Shown: piece by piece, positions 42,767-51,050 of the stretch
Position numbering within the stretch: position 1 is the stretch's first letter
Layout: every line of letters starts with the position of its first letter
Source of the DNA: an uncultured Selenomonadaceae bacterium
GTDB lineage: Bacteria > Bacillota > Negativicutes > Selenomonadales > Selenomonadaceae
Direction: 5' to 3'
Assembly (NCBI GenBank): GCA_937902665.1
Contig: CALELM010000075.1
Coordinates: 16,526-80,525, forward strand
Length of the DNA stretch: 64,000 nt
The notes under the pieces: model-generated
What the model saw: only the letters and a program-made list of their open reading frames with translations
The model's database searches: none
Told to the model about the DNA's origin: nothing
Translations under genes and position numbers: made by a program

Positions 42767-43917
42767 GCCCGATCTTCACCACCTTCCTTGTCTTGTTTTT
42801 TCGCGCGCTTTTCCAACTCATCTTTCATGAGTTTTATTCTTTTTCGAGATATGCGTGCGAAACACAACGCTAATTCCGTACCACTAGCCTCTTGCCTTTC
42901 TGCCTCCTCCGTAACTTTTTGAATCATAGCACGTATATCTTCGTCCGTTTGATCCTCGAAAATCATTTTTTTCTTGCGACGCTCTTTCATGCACCTCACA
43001 AGTTCCTGTTGATGTCTCGCCTCTTTATCATTCAGGAAGTTATACGGTCGCTTGTAGTCACACTCAAGTGCACGCCGCAGCCATCCCGCTGGATTACGGA
43101 TTTCCTTGTTTTTCATTTCCGTGCGAAGAATCTCAAGCTTTTTCATGATTTCACCCTCGCCGAATTGCATAGCGAAATTATCTAGCGTTTCACGGTCAAG
43201 CCCTAGCCTCTCGATTTCCTGCTTCTCAATAAAACGATCAACAGCAGCAGCAGAAATAGACTTTACGCACTGCCTATGAATCTCCTCCTCAGACTCCTTC
43301 GTAGATACGTCCTCGCTTGCTGCTGTTTCTTTTTGTTCTGTTTCTCTAAAATTAGTCTTATTAGTATTAGTATCATTATGTTCCGATTCTGGAAATCTCA
43401 CTTCCATTTCTGGAAGTCTCACTTCCATTTCTGGAAGTCTCACTTCCGATTCTGGAAATCTCACTTCCGATTTTGGAAGTGGCGTATTTTCGGCATTTGT
43501 CAGTATTTCCTCAGAATATTCTCTTGTATACGAACTGGTCAATCGTTCTTCGACAGAAGAAATATCCTCTGTGCTATCTGGCACTCGGATTTTGTTGACG
43601 TAGATTTTCTGTGCGAAACCACGGCCAACACTCACTGTGTCAATCAGAGAAAACTCCTTCAGCCGCTGCATCTCCCGCGAAACGGCAGGAACACTGATGC
43701 AAAGAGCCGCAGCTATATCTTTTTGCTGGAATATGAGATAAATATCTCCGTTCTCGTCGATCCAATGATTCTTCCGTGACAGCTCCATCCGATCACGCAG
43801 GAGACAATAAATCACCTTCGCTTGTATGCTCAAGTCCTTGTAATACGAATAACTGAATAAGGATTTCGGCATTTGATAAAAGCGAGTATTATCAATGTCT
43901 TGCAGCTTGAATCGCAT
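42754..43917 (-). CDS. repA: RepA_N-type replication initiator
   Basis: 387 residues. The N-terminal 115 residues (FYQMPKSLFSYSYYKDLSIQ, AKVIYCLLRDRMELSRKNHW, and ALCISVPAVSREMQRLKE) match the winged-helix RepA_N domain of Firmicutes theta plasmids such as pAD1 and pSK41. The middle carries tandem heptapeptides of the EVRFPES type, encoded by 21-bp DNA repeats that are probably the origin. The C-terminal part is helical and basic, as in the host-specific domain of the family. This is strong evidence for a plasmid-type replicon. Confidence 0.85.
   Translation of the reverse strand: MRFKLQDIDNTRFYQMPKSLFSYSYYKDLSIQAKVIYCLLRDRMELSRKNHWIDENGDIYLIFQQKDIAAALCISVPAVSREMQRLKEFSLIDTVSVGRGFAQKIYVNKIRVPDSTEDISSVEERLTSSYTREYSEEILTNAENTPLPKSEVRFPESEVRLPEMEVRLPEMEVRFPESEHNDTNTNKTNFRETEQKETAASEDVSTKESEEEIHRQCVKSISAAAVDRFIEKQEIERLGLDRETLDNFAMQFGEGEIMKKLEILRTEMKNKEIRNPAGWLRRALECDYKRPYNFLNDKEARHQQELVRCMKERRKKKMIFEDQTDEDIRAMIQKVTEEAERQEASGTELALCFARISRKRIKLMKDELEKRAKKQDKEGGEDRAWAR
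43388..43484. repeat. 21-bp iterons inside repA, candidate origin of replication
   Basis: Four direct repeats of 21 bases starting at 43388, 43409, 43430 and 43451, plus a partial fifth (core TCTGGAARTCTCACTTCC). The unit length keeps the reading frame. In RepA_N plasmids the origin lies in the middle of the rep gene, bound by the RepA N-domain. Confidence 0.75.
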
Positions 43918-43935
43918 AGTCCACCCCTCCCTTGT

Positions 43936-44406
43936 TTAGAAGTCCCATAACTCATCCACGCTGACATTAAGAACCTTGGCAATCGCCATAGCTTCTGGCA
44001 GCGATGGGATTGCTGGATTTCTAATAGCTTCATAGGTCTGATAAACGTGAATAGGAATCCCAGCTTTTCTATAAACCTCCTTTTGCGATAGCCGCTTCCT
44101 GCCTCGCATCTGACGAAGCTTGTTCTTTATGGTTCGCTGATACGGCGCAAGGAAGGGCGAATCTTCTACAAAAGTGCGATGACAATCCTTACAGAATAAT
44201 TGTCGTCGTCGATAAAAATACAACTTCGCACCTATTTCTCCCAGTTCTATTGTGTAGTATGCGTTTGTATAGAAATTACTGTTTCCACAGTGAGGACATT
44301 TCTGACCTTCGTCAGGAAGATGAAATTTCACACTGTCCTTAGATTCATTCTCAATACAATTGGATGGCAAGCTTTGGATGTAAGCGACAAAATCCTTGTC
44401 GTTCAT
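43936..44406 (-). CDS. Fusion of an ISL3-type zinc ribbon with an XRE domain
   Basis: 156 residues. Residues 36-90 (CPHCG, then YYTIELGEIG, RRRQLFCKDCHRTFVEDSP) match the N-terminal zinc ribbon of ISL3-family transposases. Residues 95-155 (LRQMRGRKRLSQKEVYRKAG, then LPEAMAIAKVLNVSVDELWD) form an XRE helix-turn-helix. No catalytic transposase domain is present. It is probably a transcription regulator built from a transposase part. It lies 18 bases ahead of repA and may control replication. Confidence 0.75.
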   Translation of the reverse strand: MNDKDFVAYIQSLPSNCIENESKDSVKFHLPDEGQKCPHCGNSNFYTNAYYTIELGEIGAKLYFYRRRQLFCKDCHRTFVEDSPFLAPYQRTIKNKLRQMRGRKRLSQKEVYRKAGIPIHVYQTYEAIRNPAIPSLPEAMAIAKVLNVSVDELWDF

Positions 44407-44475
44407 CTATACCACCCCATTTCCATATATTCTGAGAAATTATGACCATATAGATCACTCCCCCTAAAATCCATG

Positions 44476-44525
44476 CAAAAAAATAAATGCTATGGAAACT
44501 CAAAATTGAATTCCATAACATTTAT
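44476..44525 (-). terminator. Terminator-like inverted repeat at the element edge
   Basis: ATAAATG-c-TATGGAA pairs with TTCCATA-a-CATTTAT around a 13-base loop; the minus strand then reads T7. It separates the chromosomal genes on the right from the replication operon. Confidence 0.65.
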
Positions 44526-44608
44526 AATAGAGCCGAGAGTTCCCGTCTTGTTCCTCCGCTTTTATAACGCCATTGTTCAAGAAAATGCAATAAGCATTTT
44601 CCCTCCAA

Positions 44609-44715
44609 TTTGCGTTTCAACGAAGCGGGAGATATGCTCACCGCTTGTTAAAATTTGGCTTCCCCCACTTACAGCAAGCTGTTGAAGAAGGGGACATCTT
44701 TAGCTCGTTATAACG
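44609..44715. repeat. About 105-bp dispersed repeat, copy 1
   Basis: Runs from GCGTTTCAACGAAGCG to CATCTTT and CGTTATAA. It recurs in opposite orientation at 63893-63998 with roughly nine of ten bases matching. It contains the hairpin ACAGC-aa-GCTGT. The rest of 44526-44769 holds no gene that I can support. An IS200/IS605-type end or a REP-like element are possible origins. Confidence 0.75.
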
Positions 44716-44769
44716 CCTTGAATCAGGAAACTTGCGTCAGCAAGTTACTTCCTTCGTCAGCATTTATTC

Positions 44770-45162
44770 TTATTCTTCATTCAACCATTCCACAGCATTT
44801 TCCTCGCACCATTCTTTTGCGGCAGAAAGATACTTCTCTTGGCGAAAAATATTCCACGCATCCTCCAAAGCAAAAACGCTAAGCTGATGGGCAAACTGAA
44901 TAGAAGTTTTGCATTTTCGCAATCCTTCCTGCTGATTCCGGTTTTCCAAGGAATCCAAAAAATCCTTTTTTAAAGAAAGTTCCACCTCATCACGCAGATT
45001 GGGAAGCAATACATAATTTTCCCAATCCTCCTCCATCAAAAAAGCGCGTTCCATATCATCCTCTTCATAAAGGACAACCTTTCCATTGCGAATATCCACA
45101 TATCCCTGCAGCATGTCTGATTTTTGAAAAGCCTCCGCCAACTCAGTCAATTTGATTTTCAT
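44770..45162 (-). CDS. UPF0158 family protein
   Basis: 130 residues from ATG 45162, with GGGAGAGG upstream. The pattern KLTELAEAFQ, NGKVVLYEEDDM, ENYVLLPNLRDEVELSLKKD and WNIFRQEKYLSAAKEWCEEN is typical of UPF0158, a widespread family of unknown function. It follows tyrA by 150 bases and is the first chromosomal-type gene right of the element. Confidence 0.8.
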   Translation of the reverse strand: MKIKLTELAEAFQKSDMLQGYVDIRNGKVVLYEEDDMERAFLMEEDWENYVLLPNLRDEVELSLKKDFLDSLENRNQQEGLRKCKTSIQFAHQLSVFALEDAWNIFRQEKYLSAAKEWCEENAVEWLNEE

Positions 45163-45312
45163 CTGCACATCCTCTCCCAACACAGACAAGGAAGCACCGA
45201 TTACTTCCAATGCAAACATCTTGATGGCTTGTTTTCCGCCAATCTGCATGCAGCAACCAATCAGCACTTCCTTGAAAAAATTCTAACAAACCACTCGCTC
45301 GTCAGCAGTTCT

Positions 45313-46203
45313 TTAATTGGGATCAAACATTTGCGTTGTCATTTCCAAAATGCTGTCGCGACGCTTCTTGGAATCGGCAAAATACTCATGAATTGCCTGA
45401 CGATCCTTTCTTTCAATAGAATCAATCACATCACCCAAGATATCCTGCAGCTCACGAAGATTGCTGCATATCGCTTCACCATTGGTCATGCAAATATCAG
45501 CCCACATATCAGCATTGGAGGAAGCTATTCTTGTCGTATCCTTAAAACCTCCGCCAATCAACTTCATGCAGGAATCCAAATCACTGCCGCTCCGATTAAG
45601 CAGTGTGACAAGAGCCGCTGCCGTCACATGCGGAACATGGCTGATGACAGAAGCGCATCTGTCATGCTTTGCAATATCCAAAGACGTAAAATTTGCCCTT
45701 GTGTGTTTCAGCAGGTTCATTAGCTTTTCATGGGCTTCCGCAGGGGCGCCCGTATCTTCCACCATCACATAAGCTTTGTCAGAAAACAAATCCTTTTGCG
45801 CAGCCTGAACGCCACTTTTTTCGCGTCCAGTCATTGGATGCCCCGCAATATAGTAAATCCCCTCAGGCAATATCTTCTGAAGCTTGTCCCAGATATATTG
45901 CTTCGTACTGCCAGCATCCGTCAGTATCGTGCCTTTCTTCAAAAATGGAAGTATTCTCTCTACCATTGGAACGATCTGCAATACTGGCGGACTTAAAAAT
46001 ACGATATCTGCATCTTTTACCATCCGTTCCAAATCCGGGCTCGCCTCATCCACAGCTCCAAGCTCCACGGCCTTTTTCATGGATTCTTGCGTACGGGAAT
46101 ACCCCGTAATGTAGATATCGTCTCCCAGCTGTTCTTTCAGGGAAAGCCCCAAGGAACCGCCTATCAATCCGACACCGATAATCGCCAAATGGATCCTGCT
46201 CAT
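45313..46203 (-). CDS. tyrA: Prephenate dehydrogenase
   Basis: 296 residues. A Rossmann start IGVGLIGGSLGLSLKEQ, then DADIVFLSPPVLQIVPMVE, GSTKQYIWDKL and AGHPMTGREKSGVQAA with the catalytic His. The C-terminal helical domain has SHVPHVTAAAL and GGGFKDTTRIASSNADMW. It oxidises prephenate to 4-hydroxyphenylpyruvate in tyrosine synthesis. It lacks an ACT domain. It overlaps aroF by four bases, so both are one operon for aromatic amino acids. Confidence 0.95.
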   Translation of the reverse strand: MSRIHLAIIGVGLIGGSLGLSLKEQLGDDIYITGYSRTQESMKKAVELGAVDEASPDLERMVKDADIVFLSPPVLQIVPMVERILPFLKKGTILTDAGSTKQYIWDKLQKILPEGIYYIAGHPMTGREKSGVQAAQKDLFSDKAYVMVEDTGAPAEAHEKLMNLLKHTRANFTSLDIAKHDRCASVISHVPHVTAAALVTLLNRSGSDLDSCMKLIGGGFKDTTRIASSNADMWADICMTNGEAICSNLRELQDILGDVIDSIERKDRQAIHEYFADSKKRRDSILEMTTQMFDPN

Positions 46204-47213
46204 ACTTTTTTACCCATCAGCTTTGCGATATCTCCTATTTCACTCATCAGGAGAGCAAAATTCTTTGGTGTCAGAGACTGGTCGCCATCCGAAAATGCAA
46301 CCTCTGGATGCGGGTGAACTTCAATGATAAGCCCATCTGCACCAGCAGCAATACCAGCTCTCGCCATGGGACGAACCATCTGCCAACGGCCAGTTCCGTG
46401 GCTTGGATCTACTACAATAGGCAGATGGGAAAGTTCCTTCACTGCTGCTACAGCACTGAGATCCAACGTATTTCTCGTAAAGGTCTCATAAGTACGAATT
46501 CCACGCTCGCAAAGGATAACATTCGTATTTCCGCCGCTCATGATATACTCTGCGGCATTTAGCCACTCACTGATTGTAGCAGAAAGGCCACGCTTTAGCA
46601 TCACAGGCTTCTTTGCCTTTCCCAGCGCTTTTAGAAGCTGAAAATTCTGCATGTTACGAGCCCCTACCTGAAGGATATCCGCATACTTCTCAATAATTCC
46701 AATATCATCATGATCCACGACTTCCGTAACGACCTTCAAGCCAAATTCATCTGCCGTGGAACGAAGCATTTTAAGCCCTTCCTCAGCCAAGCCCTGAAAA
46801 TCATAAGGCGATGTACGAGGCTTGAAGGCGCCTCCCCGCAAAAACTGTGCTCCGCTTTCCTTCACGCATCTAGCAGCTTCACGCAATTGCTCCACGCTCT
46901 CCACTGCGCAAGGGCCAGCCATAACGACCAAGTTTTCTCCGCCAATCTTTACTCCATCAACATCGACCACGGTATCCATGGGCTGGAAATCACGGCTGAC
47001 AAGCTTGTACTTTTCCGTAATGCGGACGGTTTTCTCCACACCGTCCATCATGTTCATCTCCAGTTGGGCAATCTTCTTTTTTTCGCCAATGACTCCTACA
47101 ATCGTGCGATCCTCGCCCTCCGACAAATGGACCCGCAACCCCATGCGCTCAATTTTTTCCTGTACCTTTTTCAAGTTTTCTTTCGTAGCATTTTGCGCCA
47201 TTACAACAATCAT
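46200..47213 (-). CDS. aroF: DAHP synthase (type I beta, with N-terminal regulatory domain)
   Basis: Start at 47213 (MIVVMAQNAT) has TGGAGGA upstream. Of the 337 residues, the first 65 form the ferredoxin-like regulatory domain found in Thermotoga/Bacillus-type enzymes. The rest is the barrel: MAGPCAVES, LRGGAFKPRTSPYDFQGL, ILQVGARNMQNFQLLKALG, PVMLKRGLSATISEWL, and HLPIVVDPSHGTGRW. It joins phosphoenolpyruvate and erythrose 4-phosphate, the first step of the shikimate pathway. The N-domain suggests feedback control by an aromatic product. Confidence 0.95.
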   Translation of the reverse strand: MIVVMAQNATKENLKKVQEKIERMGLRVHLSEGEDRTIVGVIGEKKKIAQLEMNMMDGVEKTVRITEKYKLVSRDFQPMDTVVDVDGVKIGGENLVVMAGPCAVESVEQLREAARCVKESGAQFLRGGAFKPRTSPYDFQGLAEEGLKMLRSTADEFGLKVVTEVVDHDDIGIIEKYADILQVGARNMQNFQLLKALGKAKKPVMLKRGLSATISEWLNAAEYIMSGGNTNVILCERGIRTYETFTRNTLDLSAVAAVKELSHLPIVVDPSHGTGRWQMVRPMARAGIAAGADGLIIEVHPHPEVAFSDGDQSLTPKNFALLMSEIGDIAKLMGKKV

Positions 47214-47251
47214 ATCGAATCCTCCAAACAATTTAAAATCAAGCTATATAC

Positions 47252-47280
47252 GAAAACCCGTCCCCGCAGAGAGACGAGCC
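47252..47280 (-). terminator. Weak terminator or attenuator ahead of aroF
   Basis: Minus strand: CTCGTC, loop, GACGGG then TTTTC, preceded by another hairpin with AGGCAGT/ACTGCCT at about 47314-47340. It may end the acetyltransferase transcript or attenuate aroF. No T-box or riboswitch motif was found. Confidence 0.4.
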
Positions 47281-47372
47281 ATACCCGCAGTACGTCTTAG
47301 TTTCCAAGGCAGTCTTTCCATTTTACACTGCCTGCAAGGACGAGATTGCCTTCTCAATGATCAGCAAGCTCC

Positions 47373-47864
47373 TTAGGCTTTTTCAGCAAATGACCGCTCA
47401 ACTATGCAGGACTCGTCCAGCACCATAGCAATTTCATCGCAATTTGGAAATTTAGGGCACTCAATGCAATCCTTCCAAACCTTATGCGGAAGTTCGTTTT
47501 TTGTAATCGTCTTAAAGCCAATCGTCTGGAAAAATCCGGGCTTATAAGTCAAGGTAAAAAACTTTTTGACGCCAATCTCCCTGCCTTCTTCCAAAAGACG
47601 ACGCACGATCATGGAACCAATTCCTTGACGAACCACTTTAGGCGAAATAGCCATAGTGCGAACCTCTGCCAGTGCATCCCAAATAATATGCAAAGCACCA
47701 ACACCGACTACCTTGCCATCTTCATCTTCTGCAACAATCATCTCACGCAAAGTCTCGTACAGCGTATTTCGGGAACGTGCCAGCATAATACCATCATTAG
47801 CATAGTCCATAATGAGTGCATATATATCTTCCACATCATCAAATGTCGGTTTTCTATATTTCAT
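47373..47864 (-). CDS. GNAT acetyltransferase, ArgA-like
   Basis: 163 residues from ATG 47864, with GGTGGTAGG upstream. GNAT signatures: LREMIVAEDEDGKVVGVGAL, then VRTMAISPKVVRQGIGSMIV (acetyl-CoA loop R/Q-x-x-G-x-G/S) and a C-terminal WKDCIECPKFPNCDEIAM. The last part, with its cysteines, is typical of the short N-acetylglutamate synthases of Clostridia and Negativicutes. It would begin arginine synthesis, but other substrates are possible. Confidence 0.75.
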   Translation of the reverse strand: MKYRKPTFDDVEDIYALIMDYANDGIMLARSRNTLYETLREMIVAEDEDGKVVGVGALHIIWDALAEVRTMAISPKVVRQGIGSMIVRRLLEEGREIGVKKFFTLTYKPGFFQTIGFKTITKNELPHKVWKDCIECPKFPNCDEIAMVLDESCIVERSFAEKA

Positions 47865-47991
47865 TATTCCTACCACCTTTTCAGCATGATCATACACCAA
47901 CTAACGATCCTTACCCCAAACGCTCCCATCACTTGGGCTAACACATTCCAACCTTGCATCGTCCATGAGCAACAAAAGATTTCACCCTTAT

Positions 47992-48573
47992 TTATTTCTG
48001 GATTAAATCATCCATTCGCTTGATGGGATTGCTCAAATCCATGTGACCTGCAAGTGTTTCCACAGCTTTTCCATCTATCAAAAGCTGTACAGACTTTATT
48101 TCCGGAAACTCTGTCAAGGTATTTACTAACGAGGCTATCAGCAAAGTTTCTCCCGTAGAGCCTCCAACAAAATCCTTTTTTAAGCTACTGCTAAAATTCA
48201 CCTTTGCAATCCCATTGGATACCTCAATACCAATTAAGCGTGCAGTCTTTGGAAAAATAGGCACCAAGTCCTTATCCTCTGTCCCTGACAATAACGAATT
48301 TACCGCTAAAGCATACTCGCCACCCTTTTCCGCTTCTGCACTGCGCTTCACAGCTACAAGCTTTGTACCATCGCTATTCGGATAATATACCTGAAAGGTA
48401 TATTCCTTTTTCTTCTGGGCATTGCTTCCAGCATCTGCGGAGGAAGCAGCCGGAACAGAGGAAGATACTGATTGCTGGTTTTGGTTCTCTTTCTCGTCCA
48501 GTGGATCGCACCCTGACACCAAAAGTGATGCAAGCAATATCAAAACCCCAAAAAATATTCTCATTCTATTCAT
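47992..48573 (-). CDS. GerMN-domain lipoprotein
   Basis: A lipobox VSGC follows a hydrophobic N-terminus, so the protein is lipid-anchored. Start 48573 is preferred because AGAGGAG lies 12 bases away; the ATG at 48585 is directly next to it. Residues 55-190 are a GerMN (sporulation/spore germination) domain: VYYPNSDGTKLVAVKRS, then NGIAKVNFSSSLKKDFVGGS, and LTEFPEIKSVQLLIDGKAVE. In non-spore-formers such proteins are linked to the cell wall. The neighbouring amidase fits this. Confidence 0.85.
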   Translation of the reverse strand: MNRMRIFFGVLILLASLLVSGCDPLDEKENQNQQSVSSSVPAASSADAGSNAQKKKEYTFQVYYPNSDGTKLVAVKRSAEAEKGGEYALAVNSLLSGTEDKDLVPIFPKTARLIGIEVSNGIAKVNFSSSLKKDFVGGSTGETLLIASLVNTLTEFPEIKSVQLLIDGKAVETLAGHMDLSNPIKRMDDLIQK

Positions 48574-48617
48574 GCGAAAGTTCATCTCCTCTTACCATGC
48601 TGCAAAACTGCACTGCT

Positions 48618-49655
48618 TCATTGAAAATACCTGCCAAGGGCATTCGCTATTGCAAAAGCTAATCTGTCTTGGTATTCCTCATCGTCCAAATAAGCTTCTT
48701 CCTCGTAATTGGTAATAAATCCAAGCTCTATTAAGGATGCCGGCATACGAGAATGCTTTAGGACATAAAAATTTGCTGTCAGAATGCCTCGATTGGAAAG
48801 CCCGCCAAATTCTGCCAGCTCCTCATTCAAAAAAGTCGCAAGCTTCCTCCCCCGATAAGAGTTCCCATAATAATATGTCTCCATACCATGTGCATTCGCA
48901 TTGGAAAAAGCATTGCAATGTATACTGACGAAAACCTCTGCTTTTCTTGCTCGTTCACCAACGTTTACGCGTGCCTGCAGTTCCTGCCGATCCGTCGCAT
49001 TGATACCATAAACATCACAATCTGTTTCCCGTGTCATGATAACATTTGCTCCAGATTTCTCCAACAATTCTTTGGTTTTCATGGCAACAACCAGCGTAAT
49101 GTCCTTTTCCTGCACCCCATGAGGACCAATTGCACCAGAATCACTGCCTCCATGCCCCGGATCAAGGACAATCGAATGACCTTCTACGCCATAAATCTTC
49201 TGCTTCATTGGGTTTGGAGGAAAAATGTCAATGACCAAGCGGTATGGTTTTTTCTCCTTTTTGTCCTCCTCCAGTGTGTATACCTTATAGTTTCCATCCC
49301 TGACATCATTGTTCAATGACACAGTTACAACCGTATGTTTTTTCTCCGGTTCCTGTATCTTTACGCCAGATGCCAATTCATATTCTAAGGGAATATCTTT
49401 TTTCAGTTTTCCGGCTTTCGTATTTTCAAGATCTATGACAAGCTGATCCTCCGTTACTTCATCTTCACGGATATTATATTCTAGGTCCTTTCGATTCATT
49501 CCGATTTCTATTCGGAGAAATTCCTGTCCATCTTCCTGAACCATGGATGCCTGGAAAGAATTTAGCTTATGCACCGGTTTCCCCGCAAAAGCTACTGGAA
49601 CAGCAGTCAGCATGAGAAGTAGCAATAGCAAAAGAAAAAAAATTTTACGAATCAA
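48618..49655 (-). CDS. N-acetylmuramoyl-L-alanine amidase (AMIN + Amidase_3)
   Basis: TTG at 49655 is the likely start, because GGGGG lies seven bases upstream; the ATG 18 bases earlier contains that site. After a signal peptide, residues 25-150 form an AMIN domain, and 160-345 an Amidase_3 domain with IVLDPGHGGSDSGAIG (zinc His), MTRETD, FVSIHCNAF and a C-terminal LIELGFITN with the catalytic Glu. It cuts the peptide from muramic acid, usually at division. It is followed by the GerMN lipoprotein gene. Confidence 0.9.
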   Translation of the reverse strand: MIRKIFFLLLLLLLMLTAVPVAFAGKPVHKLNSFQASMVQEDGQEFLRIEIGMNRKDLEYNIREDEVTEDQLVIDLENTKAGKLKKDIPLEYELASGVKIQEPEKKHTVVTVSLNNDVRDGNYKVYTLEEDKKEKKPYRLVIDIFPPNPMKQKIYGVEGHSIVLDPGHGGSDSGAIGPHGVQEKDITLVVAMKTKELLEKSGANVIMTRETDCDVYGINATDRQELQARVNVGERARKAEVFVSIHCNAFSNANAHGMETYYYGNSYRGRKLATFLNEELAEFGGLSNRGILTANFYVLKHSRMPASLIELGFITNYEEEAYLDDEEYQDRLAFAIANALGRYFQ

Positions 49656-49693
49656 AAAAATACCCCCATACATGAAAAACTAAGTGCAGGCAC

Positions 49694-49903
49694 TCAATCC
49701 CTTTGCCCGCGGAGAAGCTCCATTGCCTCGTTTTCAGCTTGTTCCGTAGTTTCCTCATCCAAGAAAATATTTATTTTCAAATAAACACCCTCCTCTGCTC
49801 CCTCCGGCAGAAAGCAACTAGGAAAAACTACCTTTTTCATTTCATCTCCAACAAGAAGAACTGCCTTGTCTTCTTCAAAACGATCAAGATATGCTGAAAT
49901 CAT
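49694..49903 (-). CDS. DUF3006 family protein
   Basis: 69 residues with the DUF3006 pattern (YLDRFEEDKAVLLVGDEMKK, VVFPSCFLPEGAEEGVYLKI). These small beta-barrel proteins are regularly encoded next to secreted ComEC-like metallo-beta-lactamases, as here with a four-base overlap. Function unknown; a partner of the hydrolase is likely. Confidence 0.85.
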   Translation of the reverse strand: MISAYLDRFEEDKAVLLVGDEMKKVVFPSCFLPEGAEEGVYLKINIFLDEETTEQAENEAMELLRGQRD

Positions 49904-50808
49904 TTTTTCTCCCCCTTAACCGTATAGTTCTTTCCATCTGTCGTAATCGTGACAGTCCCATCCTCATCGGTACGATATACCTTGCAGGAAACTTTTTGGT
50001 ACTGCTTTAATGTCGGAGCATGCGGATGCCCATAATCATTCCCTGCACCGCAAGAAATAATGCCGACCTCCGGCGCTACCGCCTGCAAAAACTTTGCACT
50101 GGAAGATGTCTTGCTCCCATGATGCGGAACCTTGATGACTTTGCATTTCAAGTCCTTGGCAAACGATTCCAATTCCTGCGCTTCCGTCTCTTTTTCGGCA
50201 TCTCCCGTAAAGAGCATAGTGAACTCACCAAAGGTCAGCTTCCCTACAACAGACTCATTGTTCGGCTCATGCTTATATCCTTTTTCTTGCCCATTCTTCA
50301 CCATTTCGGCGGTCGGGCTGAATACGAAAAAGCTCGCCTGATTTCCAAAATCCAAGCGATCCCCAGCTTTTAATGCATGAAGCTTGATTCCTTTTTCCTT
50401 GAGCAGCTTCATATAGTTCCGATAGAGAGGGGAGGTTGCAGGCATACCATTGTCATAGACCTCTTTGACAGAAAACTCTTTCAGAAGAACATCCATGCCT
50501 CCAATATGATCTGCATGGGGATGCGTTAAAATGACTTTGTCCAATGCTTTTACATTCGCTTTTTTTAATTCTTTCCGCAACTTGTCCCGTTCATCCACAT
50601 CACTGGTATCTATCAATACCACTTGCTTTCCGGTTTGAACAAGAATCGCATCTCCCTGCCCTACATCAAGAACCTTTACCGTTAGATTTGTACTTGCCCC
50701 AGAGGATGCAGTCTCTGCCGCAGCATTATTTTTCGTTGCTCCACTGCATCCAGCAAACAAGCAAAGCGATACAGCAATCATGCAAAGTATCAAAATCGCT
50801 CTTTTCAT
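49900..50808 (-). CDS. ComEC-like metallo-beta-lactamase lipoprotein
   Basis: 302 residues. Lipobox FAGC near residue 20, then the metallo-beta-lactamase motif HPHADHIGGMD, and VIKVPHHGSKTSSSAKFLQA, SCGAGNDYGHPHAPTLKQY, as in the hydrolase domain of ComEC/Rec2. The domain binds two metal ions and probably cuts a phosphodiester or similar bond outside the cell. Coupled to DUF3006. Confidence 0.9.
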   Translation of the reverse strand: MKRAILILCMIAVSLCLFAGCSGATKNNAAAETASSGASTNLTVKVLDVGQGDAILVQTGKQVVLIDTSDVDERDKLRKELKKANVKALDKVILTHPHADHIGGMDVLLKEFSVKEVYDNGMPATSPLYRNYMKLLKEKGIKLHALKAGDRLDFGNQASFFVFSPTAEMVKNGQEKGYKHEPNNESVVGKLTFGEFTMLFTGDAEKETEAQELESFAKDLKCKVIKVPHHGSKTSSSAKFLQAVAPEVGIISCGAGNDYGHPHAPTLKQYQKVSCKVYRTDEDGTVTITTDGKNYTVKGEKK

Positions 50809-50823
50809 AATGACCTCCTAAAC

Positions 50824-51018
50824 TCAACCATCATGGTGCATGTTCCGATAAATAAGAAATAAACGCACGACAAACAACACCAACCAAATCGCAAATGTAA
50901 TCAAATAAATTATGTCAACTGTCGTAAGGGCATTCATGTCCATTTCTATCAGGATCCAAACTGCCATAATAAAAATCAACCAATCAATCTTATTGACAGA
51001 TTGCAATACTTGCTTCAT
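50824..51018 (-). CDS. Small two-helix membrane protein
   Basis: 64 residues from ATG 51018, with TGGAGGA upstream. Two membrane helices (WLIFIMAVWILIEM and IIYLITFAIWLVLFVVRLF) and short polar ends. No family is recognised. It follows the next hypothetical gene by 32 bases and is probably in one operon with the DUF3006/MBL genes. Confidence 0.6.
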   Translation of the reverse strand: MKQVLQSVNKIDWLIFIMAVWILIEMDMNALTTVDIIYLITFAIWLVLFVVRLFLIYRNMHHDG

Positions 51019-51050
51019 AAAACATCCTCCATACAACAATAAACTGCAAC

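Noticed and set aside
43388..43484. Possible CRISPR array
   Set aside because: The 21-bp units are contiguous with no spacers and encode in-frame heptapeptides in a rep gene, so they are iterons.
44526..44769. tRNA gene as an integration site at the element edge
   Set aside because: No cloverleaf or TTC-loop sequence could be found; the stretch contains a dispersed repeat instead.
47232..47372. Possible T-box or riboswitch in front of aroF
   Set aside because: Two hairpins are present, but the T-box core and other riboswitch signatures are absent; a terminator for the upstream gene explains it as well.
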